Positions 5,520 to 11,401 of a stretch of 11,401 nucleotides of DNA are shown here, one piece after another. The position numbers were made by a program, and so were the translations under genes. The DNA lies in NCBI GenBank assembly GCA_018263365.1, contig JAANXI010000012.1, positions 1-11,401 of the forward strand. The letters are read 5' to 3'. The DNA is from Fidelibacterota bacterium (GTDB taxonomy: Bacteria; Fidelibacterota; JAANXI01). The notes below the pieces were generated by a model, which saw only the letters and a program-made list of their open reading frames with translations, had not been told where the DNA came from and ran no database searches. Positions within the stretch are counted from its first letter, which is position 1. Each line of letters opens with the position of its first letter.

Positions 5520-7235
5520 ATGGCCGATCCGCAACCAAGTTTTATGAAATCGTTATTCCAGGGTAAAATTGAACATGAGCTGCTGTTTCCGCATCCCACA
5601 GTGGAGTCAAAGGAGGCGGAATATCTGGATACTTTTGTGGATATGTTACACAAATTTGCTGATGACCACGTTGATTCGGTAGCCATCGATGAGAATGCCG
5701 AAATTTCACAGGAGGTGCTGGATGGATTCGGTGAACTGGGGCTCTGGGGATTGATAATACCGGAAGAGTACGATGGATACGGATTTTCGCAGACGGCGTA
5801 CAGCAAAGTATTTGAGGAAGTGGCAAAGGTCGATGCATCGGTTGTAGTGACGCTCGGCGCGCACTCTTCCATCGGATTGAAGGGGATTATTCTGTTCGGA
5901 ACGGAGGAGCAAAAGCAAAAGTATTTGCCAAAATTGGCACCGGGAGAGCACATTGCCGCCTTTGCGCTTACAGAGCCTGGCTCCGGCAGCGACGCCGCTA
6001 GCATCGCCACCCGGGCTGAACTGTCCGATGATGGGGATTATTATATTCTCAATGGAAATAAAATCTGGATCACCAACGGCGGCATTGCGGATGTGTTTAC
6101 TGTCTTTGCGCAGACGGAAGTCGAAGTCGACGGTGAAAAGAAGGACAAAATTTCCGCCTTTATCGTGACTCGCGATATGGCGGGCTTTTCCAGCGGCGCG
6201 GAAGAAAAGAAACTCGGAATTAAAGGAAGTTCCACCACCGAACTGCATTTCGATAATGTGAAGGTGCCGGCTGAGAACCTGCTTGGCGAGAAGGGCAAAG
6301 GCTTCAAGGTGGCGATGATGATTTTAAACAGCGGTCGCCTGGGATTGGCTGCCGGTTGCGTGGGCGGCATGAAGGAACTGGTAGAAATGAGTACGGATCA
6401 CGCCCTCCAGCGGGAGCAGTTCAATTCCCGCATTGCAGATTTTGAGATGATCAAAGATAAGATCGCCCACATGGAGATAGAGGCGTATGTCACTGAGAGC
6501 ATGGTCTATCATACCACGGGACTCGCAGATATGGAGGATGTAGATTATTCGGTGGAGTCGGCGATTTGCAAGGTGTACGCGGCTGAGAAACTCTGGCATG
6601 TGGTAAACGAGGCCCTCCAAATCAGCGCCGGAGCAGGCTACATGAAGGAATATCCGTACGAACGGATTCTCCGGGACTCACGCATCAATATGATTTTCGA
6701 GGGGACCAACGAAATTCTCCGTCTGTTCATTGCCCTGGCAGGGATGGAGGCCCCTGGCGAATATCTCAAGAAAGTCGGTAAAGCATTGCGGGATCCGATC
6801 AAATCCGCCGGGTTGCTCTCGGATTATGTGTATAAGCGGATTAAACGCTCGGTTGCGCATCCGGAAATGCCACAGGCGCATGAGGCGTTAAAGCCCTCCG
6901 TGGACGCATTTACCCGGTACGTCGATGAGTTTGCCGGAACAGTGGATAAGGTGCTGACGAAGCACGGTAAAAAAATCATTCAGCGGGAGCACATCCAAAA
7001 GCGCATTGCGGAAGCGGCAATGGAACTCTATGCTATGGCGACCACGATTTCCCGCACTACAGCTGATATTGGGAGTCAGGGGGAAGAGGCGACAGAGATA
7101 GGCATTACGCTATGTAACACCTACTGTGAAGAAGCGTGGCGCAGGGTCCGGCGCCGATTGGCCATGACTGAAAGCAACCAGGACGAAGGATTAAATGCCA
7201 TAGCCGAGTCGGTGTACAAACGCCAAGGAGGATAA
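5520..7235 (+). CDS. Acyl-CoA dehydrogenase, long VLCAD/ACAD9-like form
   Basis: This is an FAD enzyme of fatty acid beta-oxidation. It makes the trans-2 double bond in acyl-CoA and hands electrons to electron-transfer flavoprotein. The 571-residue protein has the family domains in order. An alpha-helical N-domain spans about 35-145. The middle beta-domain has FALTEPGSGSD (148-158) and IWITNGG (182-188), both FAD/substrate contacts. The C-terminal alpha-domain ends in FEGTNEILR, where Glu394 occupies the catalytic base position of MCAD/VLCAD. About 165 further helical residues follow, as in VLCAD and ACAD9, where this extra domain aids dimerisation or membrane association; simple acyl-CoA dehydrogenases are near 380-400 residues. 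This suggests a preference for long-chain substrates. The ATG has GAGGAG 8 nt upstream, and the coding region ends in a TAATAA double stop. No ETF, thiolase or enoyl-CoA hydratase gene is adjacent, so exact chain length cannot be told. Confidence 0.95.
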   Translation: MADPQPSFMKSLFQGKIEHELLFPHPTVESKEAEYLDTFVDMLHKFADDHVDSVAIDENAEISQEVLDGFGELGLWGLIIPEEYDGYGFSQTAYSKVFEEVAKVDASVVVTLGAHSSIGLKGIILFGTEEQKQKYLPKLAPGEHIAAFALTEPGSGSDAASIATRAELSDDGDYYILNGNKIWITNGGIADVFTVFAQTEVEVDGEKKDKISAFIVTRDMAGFSSGAEEKKLGIKGSSTTELHFDNVKVPAENLLGEKGKGFKVAMMILNSGRLGLAAGCVGGMKELVEMSTDHALQREQFNSRIADFEMIKDKIAHMEIEAYVTESMVYHTTGLADMEDVDYSVESAICKVYAAEKLWHVVNEALQISAGAGYMKEYPYERILRDSRINMIFEGTNEILRLFIALAGMEAPGEYLKKVGKALRDPIKSAGLLSDYVYKRIKRSVAHPEMPQAHEALKPSVDAFTRYVDEFAGTVDKVLTKHGKKIIQREHIQKRIAEAAMELYAMATTISRTTADIGSQGEEATEIGITLCNTYCEEAWRRVRRRLAMTESNQDEGLNAIAESVYKRQGG

Positions 7236-7252
7236 TAAAGTCTCAGAGATCA

Positions 7253-7275
7253 TAACACCGTAATTCACGCTGTTA
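7253..7275 (+). repeat. Inverted repeat after the acyl-CoA dehydrogenase gene
   Basis: TAACACCGT (7253-7261) and ACGCTGTTA (7267-7275) form a 9-bp stem with one C-C mismatch around AATTC, 18 nt past the stop codon. There is no T-run, so it is not a standard terminator; it may protect the mRNA 3' end or bind a regulator. A second, weaker pair TGCGG/CCGCA lies at 7291-7295 and 7313-7317. The 249-bp gap 7236-7484 otherwise holds no gene I can support. Confidence 0.45.
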
Positions 7276-7341
7276 CCTCCCATAAATATTTGCGGTTTTG
7301 CTTGAAACATATCCGCAGAACTCGTATCCTTATTTGCTAGT

Positions 7342-7368
7342 TTGATGTCGCAGCATTTCTATGATAAT
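7342..7368 (+). promoter_or_regulatory. Candidate promoter of the MBL-fold hydrolase gene
   Basis: TTGATG (7342-7347) and GATAAT (7363-7368) resemble sigma70 hexamers, but the spacer is only 15 nt. They lie about 115 nt before the ATG at 7485. This is a weak call, supported mainly by the need for a promoter in a 249-bp gap. Confidence 0.25.
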
Positions 7369-7473
7369 GTGTAATCGAAATAAATATCCCCCGCAGTCGC
7401 AACACTCTCCCCGTAATTTTTGTTGTTATTTCTTCGCATCGAATTCGCTTCTCGCACCAGCAAAGAGTGGGGG

Positions 7474-7480
7474 AAAGGAG
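7474..7480 (+). promoter_or_regulatory. Ribosome binding site fixing the hydrolase start
   Basis: AAAGGAG ends 4 nt before the ATG at 7485. An in-frame GTG at 7467 would put this site inside the coding sequence and has no SD of its own, so the ATG is preferred. Confidence 0.8.
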
Positions 7481-7484
7481 TTCT

Positions 7485-8138
7485 ATGATTATTGAAAGCC
7501 TCGAAGGTGGTTACGATAAAAATTTTACCTATCTCATCGCATGTGAAAAAAGCCGCCAGGCAGCAGTGATAGACGCAGCTGTCGGCGCTGAACAGATCAT
7601 TACGACTGCCAACGATCTGGATTTAAAAATAAAGTATCTGATCATCACTCACACGCATCACGATCACTACGCCTGGGCCGAAGCCTTATTGAAAAAGCTC
7701 AGGAGAATTACCCTGGTCACTTACAGCGACGCGCTGAGCGGTATTGGTGAAGATGAGCATCGGATGGTGGGTGACGGTGAGACCATGCATATCGGCAGTG
7801 AAGAGATACAGTTTCTGCACACACCGGGCCATTATCCTGATAGTATATGCATCTTGGCGGATGGCGCGGTGTTCACAGGAGATACCCTTTTTATTGGTCG
7901 CACGGGACGGACCACAAGTCCAAAGAGCGATACCCGTGAACTATTTCACAGCGTGAAGGATAAGCTATTGACCCTCCCCGACGAAACAGTTATTTATCCC
8001 GGCCATAATTACGGAGAAAAGCCGCATAATACCCTTGGAAATGAGAAAGAAAATAACCAGTTCCTGCAGGCGGAATCCGCAGATGAATTTGAAAAGATTA
8101 TGCAGGAATACGAGGAGTCCAGGGTGGTCGGAACGTAG
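7485..8138 (+). CDS. MBL-fold metallohydrolase, glyoxalase II/ETHE1-like
   Basis: This is a cytoplasmic metallo-beta-lactamase-fold protein of 217 residues with the full two-metal site. THTHHDH supplies His56, His58, Asp60 and His61; HTPGH supplies His116; FTGDTLF supplies Asp133; and YPGH supplies His174. The fold motifs match hydroxyacylglutathione hydrolases (glyoxalase II) and persulfide dioxygenases (ETHE1). The segment GRTGRTTSPKSDTRELFHSV followed by YPGHNYGEKPHNTLGNEKENN is ETHE1/short glyoxalase II-like. The long C-terminal helical domain of classical 250-260-residue glyoxalase II is missing, so a short thioester hydrolase (for example for bacillithiol- or CoA-type substrates) or a sulfur-metabolism role is possible. 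The ETHE1 signature is not strict enough to claim dioxygenase activity. The gene stands alone between gaps of 249 and 111 bp. Confidence 0.9.
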   Translation: MIIESLEGGYDKNFTYLIACEKSRQAAVIDAAVGAEQIITTANDLDLKIKYLIITHTHHDHYAWAEALLKKLRRITLVTYSDALSGIGEDEHRMVGDGETMHIGSEEIQFLHTPGHYPDSICILADGAVFTGDTLFIGRTGRTTSPKSDTRELFHSVKDKLLTLPDETVIYPGHNYGEKPHNTLGNEKENNQFLQAESADEFEKIMQEYEESRVVGT

Positions 8139-8170
8139 GGGCTGATTCCCAAAATTATTCCTCAAAAAGC

Positions 8171-8204
8171 AAAATTCGTTCTGGCATAATCACGGAATTT
8201 TTTT
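8171..8204 (+). promoter_or_regulatory. Extended -10 promoter candidate inside a weak hairpin with T-run
   Basis: TGGCATAAT (8182-8190) matches an extended -10 element (TGnTATAAT, one mismatch) about 60 nt before the dipeptidase ATG. No good -35 is seen. It lies in the loop between AAAATTCGT (8171-8179) and ACGGAATTTT (8192-8201), an imperfect AT-rich stem running into TTTT. That could alternatively be a weak terminator of the hydrolase gene. The two readings compete, and the 111-bp gap holds nothing else. Confidence 0.3.
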
Positions 8205-8249
8205 AGCTTCAAACAATTCTTTCTAACGCAGAACCAGCAAAGGGGTAGT

Positions 8250-9623
8250 ATGGACAACATAATTTCCTATCTACGGGGACATCGTGAAGAATACCTAAAC
8301 AAGGTGAAAGACATCGTTGCGATCCCGAGTGTAAGCAGCGATCCGGAACGGAAAGACGAAATTATCCGCTGTGCTAAGCATCTCAAAAATGATATGGCGG
8401 ACGCTGGTCTGGAAAACCTGGAACTCAAAGAAACGCCGGGCAATCCTATTGTGTATGGCGACTGGCTGCACGCTGATGGCGCACCGACTATCTTAATCTA
8501 TGGACATTATGATGTGCAGCCGGAAGACCCGGTGGATCTCTGGAATACCCCGCCATTTGAGGCCACCAAAGTAGATGACCGGCTGTACGGCCGTGGTGTC
8601 ATCGATGACAAAGGCCAGTTGTACATCCATCTGGCGGCGCTGAAAGCGTGGTTTGAAAGCGAAGGTGAACTTCCGCTGAATGTGAAGGTGATTTTCGAGG
8701 GGGAGGAAGAAATTGGGAGTAAACACCTGGATGATTTCCTCAAGGAGAACAAAGATATGCTGGCGGCGGACTGCGTGGTGGTTTCCGATACCGGCATGTT
8801 TGCAAAAGGAGTACCCTCTATTACTTACGGGCTGCGCGGACTCGCATACTTTCAGTTGGATGTCGAAGGCCCCGACGGTGATCTGCATTCCGGTTCGTTC
8901 GGCGGCCCGGTGGATAATCCGGCGAATGTGTTGGTCCGAATGCTCGCCAAACTCAAAGATGAGAACGGTCGCATTGCCATTCCCGGCTTTTACGAGGATG
9001 TGGAGGAACTTACCGAAGAAGAGCGGGAGAACTTCGCTCAACTCCCGTTTGATGAGGAGGAATTCAGGAAAGAGAGCGTTGGCGCTCCCGGGCTGGCCAA
9101 AGATGACGAATTTACCGTGCTGGAACAGCTCTGGTGCCGTCCGACGCTGGACATCAATGGGCTGTATTCCGGTTTCACCGGCGAAGGCGCCAAAACGGTG
9201 ATCCCTGCCAAAGCAATGGCGAAGGTTAGTATGCGGCTCGTACCGTACCAGGACCCGGAAAAAATCGGGGACCTGTTCGAAGAGTATATCCGTGAAATTA
9301 CACCGGATACCGTAAATGTGAAAATCACCCGGATGCACGGTGGTTACTACTTCCTGTCCGATGTCAACGAACCGATGTTCGAAGCCGCCCGGGAATCCGT
9401 CCAGCGGGCATTTAATAAAGAGACGGCCCTGATACGGGAGGGCGGTTCTATTCCCTTTGTACACAGCATTACTAATATTTTGAACAGCCCGGCAATCCTG
9501 CTGGGATTTGGCCTGCCGGATGAAAATGCACACGCTCCGAACGAGTGGATGGATCTGGATAACTTCTACCTGGGGATGGAAAGTATCGCCTATCTCTACG
9601 ATGAAATCGCGAAGCGCACCTGA
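8250..9623 (+). CDS. M20 family metallodipeptidase (carnosinase-like)
   Basis: This is a zinc-type aminoacyl dipeptidase of the M20 family, predicted cytoplasmic because it has no signal peptide. It hydrolyses dipeptides to amino acids. The 457 residues carry the whole M20 set. GHYDVQP gives His86 and Asp88; GRGVIDDKGQ gives Asp119 as the bridging ligand; EGEEEIGS (150-157) gives the general base Glu153 and ligand Glu154. SDTGMF gives ligand Asp180, DLHSG gives His213 from the dimerisation lid domain, and AHAPNEW gives ligand His428. The lid domain spans about 195-380. Length and motifs fit the CNDP/carnosinase-like group better than aminoacylases or succinyl-diaminopimelate desuccinylase. 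AAAGGGG lies 5 nt before the ATG. A strong terminator follows. An open 391-codon frame exists on the opposite strand and is treated as a shadow. The substrate is not known. Confidence 0.94.
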   Translation: MDNIISYLRGHREEYLNKVKDIVAIPSVSSDPERKDEIIRCAKHLKNDMADAGLENLELKETPGNPIVYGDWLHADGAPTILIYGHYDVQPEDPVDLWNTPPFEATKVDDRLYGRGVIDDKGQLYIHLAALKAWFESEGELPLNVKVIFEGEEEIGSKHLDDFLKENKDMLAADCVVVSDTGMFAKGVPSITYGLRGLAYFQLDVEGPDGDLHSGSFGGPVDNPANVLVRMLAKLKDENGRIAIPGFYEDVEELTEEERENFAQLPFDEEEFRKESVGAPGLAKDDEFTVLEQLWCRPTLDINGLYSGFTGEGAKTVIPAKAMAKVSMRLVPYQDPEKIGDLFEEYIREITPDTVNVKITRMHGGYYFLSDVNEPMFEAARESVQRAFNKETALIREGGSIPFVHSITNILNSPAILLGFGLPDENAHAPNEWMDLDNFYLGMESIAYLYDEIAKRT

Positions 9624-9650
9624 CTCAAGTTCGATAGCAATGGTGTTCAA

Positions 9651-9686
9651 AAAAGCCGCTCTAAACAATAATTAGGGCGGCTTTTT
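9651..9686 (+). terminator. Intrinsic terminator after the dipeptidase gene
   Basis: AAAAGCCGCTCTAA (9651-9664) pairs with TTAGGGCGGCTTTT (9672-9685) over 14 positions with a single G-T pair, around a 7-nt loop, and runs into a TTTTT tract. A second T-run follows at 9690-9696. It begins 28 nt past the stop codon. The A-tract on the left side means it could also stop minus-strand transcription. It separates the dipeptidase from the following DPP-IV gene. Confidence 0.93.
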
Positions 9687-9750
9687 GCATTTTTTTCAAA
9701 AGCAGGGATGTGCTAATGCGTTTCTATTAATCCAAATAAAGAGAAAGCCC

Positions 9751-11401
9751 ATGAAGAGACGAGTATCTGCAGTATTGCTGCTGATTGGTTTAGCGTTCCA
9801 AGGGATTTATGCCCAGCCTAATCAACTGACCGTCCAAAAAATTTATCAGGACTTCGACTTCTCGGAACATCTGTTGAAAAGTCTTAAATGGCTGCCGCAG
9901 AGCGAACAATTCTCCTACATCGAAACGGATACCTCAACCGGAGAGAAGCGGTTATTGGTGGAAGACGCGGCAGACGGAGCGGCAAAGGTAGTTCTGAATC
10001 ATGAGGAATTGCAGACAGATGATTCTGTAAATATCTCACTGAGATCGTACCAATGGATGCCGGATGAAAGCGGATTGATTCTCAGGGGAAGCGGAGATGT
10101 TTGGTGGTATTCTATCGCCGAGGAGAAACTGACACGCCTGACATCGACTGAGGCGAAAGAGGAGGAAGTGCAGATATCACCGGACAGCCGCAACGTCTCG
10201 TATGTCCGGGAGTATAACCTGTATGTAACCAATTTATCCTCCGGAAAAGAGATAGCCCTGACTACAGACGGAAGCGACCAGCTTTTCAACGGAAAGCTGG
10301 ATTGGGTCTATCAGGAGGAACTGGTCGGCCGGGGAATATTCAAGGGATATTGGTGGAGCCCGGACTCCAGACACATCGCCTACCTGCAGTTCGACGAATC
10401 GCCGGTGCCGGATTATCCGCTGGTGGATGAGATTCCGTATCATCCTGACCTGGAAATTATGCAGTACCCGAAAGCAGGCGATTCCAACCCGATTGTGAAA
10501 CTGGGGGTGGTGAACATCGGCAAGGCTCCCAAAACAGTCTGGATGGATGTGGGGGAAGAGACAAACCAGTATATTCCCCGCGTCTACTGGGCTCCCAACG
10601 GAGATCATCTGGCGTTTATGCGACTGGACCGGTATCAGCAACATCTGGAATTTCTTCTGGCTGATATCAGTGATGGAACGAGCCACCTAATCCTTGAAGA
10701 AAAGGATCCGTACTGGATAAACATTGAAGATCAGGTGCATTTTTTCGGCGATTCGGAACGGTTCCTCTGGGGTTCGGATCGGTCCGGGTTCCGGCATGTA
10801 TACCTGTATGATTTTGACGGAAATTTGCTGCACCAGTTAACGCAGGGTGAATGGGTCGTCACGGAATTCGTCGGCGTGGATGAGCAAAATAACCAGGTCT
10901 ACTTTCTCGCCAATAAAAAGGACGTGAAAGAGCGGCAACTGTACCGGGTGAATTTCGATGGAAGCCAACTGACCCGTCTCACTGAAAAGGCAGGAACTCA
11001 TGGAGTTGAACTCTCACCGCAACGGCAGTACTACATAGATAAGTACAATGATGTGCTGACCCCGACGCAACAGAATTTGTACTCCAGTGATGGAAAATTG
11101 GTGCGACGGCTTTCCAAAGAATCGAAGGCTCCGCTGGGTGAGTACGATCTGCAAATGCCGGAATTTTTCACCTTTCAGGGAGACAGCGGCATTACATTTT
11201 ATGCTTCAATGTTGAAACCGCCGAATTTTGATTCGGCGAAGGAGTATCCGGTGTTAGTGTATGTCTACGGCGGACCGCACGCCCAGGTGGTGCGGCGGAG
11301 TTTCGGACGAAAACGCAATCTCTGGCATCAGATGCTGGCGCAGAAGGGCTACATCATTTTTAGCATGGATAACCGGGGATCGTATGGCCGGGGGCATCAC
11401 T
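9751..11401 (+). CDS. Dipeptidyl peptidase IV, S9B family (3' end beyond window)
   Basis: This is a serine exopeptidase predicted to be exported, releasing X-Pro or X-Ala dipeptides from peptide N-termini. 550 residues are visible. The first 21 form a signal peptide: basic KRR, a hydrophobic stretch, and a likely cut after Ala21 before Gln22, with no lipobox Cys. Residues from about 30 to 470 are the beta-propeller (DPP IV N-terminal) domain with repeated W(S/M/A)PD/N motifs. DWVYQEEL (184-191) holds the Glu189-Glu190 pair that binds the substrate amino terminus in DPP-IV. The alpha/beta-hydrolase domain begins with VYGGPHAQ (505-512) and DNRGSYGRG (540-548). The nucleophilic Ser and the catalytic Asp and His lie past the right edge, since relatives are about 730-760 residues. 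The SD is weak (AAAGAGAAAG). The start is supported by the signal peptide. Its own transcript is implied by the terminator upstream. Confidence 0.94.
   Translation, partial: MKRRVSAVLLLIGLAFQGIYAQPNQLTVQKIYQDFDFSEHLLKSLKWLPQSEQFSYIETDTSTGEKRLLVEDAADGAAKVVLNHEELQTDDSVNISLRSYQWMPDESGLILRGSGDVWWYSIAEEKLTRLTSTEAKEEEVQISPDSRNVSYVREYNLYVTNLSSGKEIALTTDGSDQLFNGKLDWVYQEELVGRGIFKGYWWSPDSRHIAYLQFDESPVPDYPLVDEIPYHPDLEIMQYPKAGDSNPIVKLGVVNIGKAPKTVWMDVGEETNQYIPRVYWAPNGDHLAFMRLDRYQQHLEFLLADISDGTSHLILEEKDPYWINIEDQVHFFGDSERFLWGSDRSGFRHVYLYDFDGNLLHQLTQGEWVVTEFVGVDEQNNQVYFLANKKDVKERQLYRVNFDGSQLTRLTEKAGTHGVELSPQRQYYIDKYNDVLTPTQQNLYSSDGKLVRRLSKESKAPLGEYDLQMPEFFTFQGDSGITFYASMLKPPNFDSAKEYPVLVYVYGGPHAQVVRRSFGRKRNLWHQMLAQKGYIIFSMDNRGSYGRGHH

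Noticed and set aside
5706..6248. 180-codon minus-strand frame in the acyl-CoA dehydrogenase gene
   Set aside because: It is a shadow of strongly conserved sense motifs, with no initiation signal or domain.
7467..7484. GTG start for the MBL-fold hydrolase
   Set aside because: It would put the AAAGGAG site inside the gene. The ATG at 7485 is better placed and begins the normal first strand.
8493..9668. 391-codon open frame on the minus strand across the dipeptidase gene
   Set aside because: The plus strand carries every M20 catalytic motif in the same region. The minus frame starts inside the terminator hairpin and shows no recognisable domain. It results from codon bias of the sense gene.
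1..11401. Mobile element, CRISPR or defence system
   Set aside because: No transposase or integrase motif, spaced direct repeats, or toxin/nuclease domains were seen; all recognisable genes are metabolic.

Overview
The window is ordinary bacterial chromosome of medium GC. It holds ten genes: eight are complete, the peptidase at the right edge is cut off, and the small reading frame at the left edge is doubtful. I see no mobile element, CRISPR array, tRNA or rRNA. Most genes have clear Shine-Dalgarno sequences. The GlmU-like bifunctional gene is of a kind I associate with Bacteroidetes/Chlorobi and relatives. The succinate dehydrogenase membrane anchors look more like the actinobacterial type than the Bacteroidetes type. 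Together this suggests an uncultured-type lineage around the FCB group (for example Marinimicrobia- or Calditrichota-like), aerobic or at least respiring. That placement is inference.

Left part (1-3283): a four-gene operon on the minus strand, transcribed sdhC-sdhD-sdhA-sdhB, encodes succinate:quinone oxidoreductase (respiratory complex II and TCA cycle). Its last gene ends against a small, doubtful plus-strand reading frame that enters from the left edge. A 254-bp divergent intergenic region (3284-3537) carries a good sigma70-type promoter for the plus strand and a weaker candidate for the sdh operon.

Middle (3538-5381): two plus-strand genes appear co-transcribed. The first is a small protein resembling the N-terminal half of a heptosyltransferase-like GT-B enzyme. 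The second is a GlmU-like sugar nucleotidyltransferase/acetyltransferase with a left-handed beta-helix, likely making UDP-GlcNAc for cell envelope synthesis.

Right part (5520-11401): four plus-strand genes, each with its own upstream gap. They are a long (VLCAD-like) acyl-CoA dehydrogenase for fatty acid beta-oxidation, a glyoxalase II/ETHE1-like metallo-beta-lactamase-fold hydrolase, an M20 metallodipeptidase, and, after a strong intrinsic terminator, a secreted S9B dipeptidyl peptidase IV running off the window end. An extracytoplasmic DPP-IV releasing dipeptides and a cytoplasmic dipeptidase finishing them would fit a peptide-scavenging heterotroph. The acyl-CoA dehydrogenase and complex II both feed electrons to the respiratory chain.

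No clearly new multi-gene system is visible. The items most worth a second look are the half-glycosyltransferase/GlmU-like pair, the paired histidines in both SDH anchors, and two hairpins flanking the acyl-CoA dehydrogenase gene.
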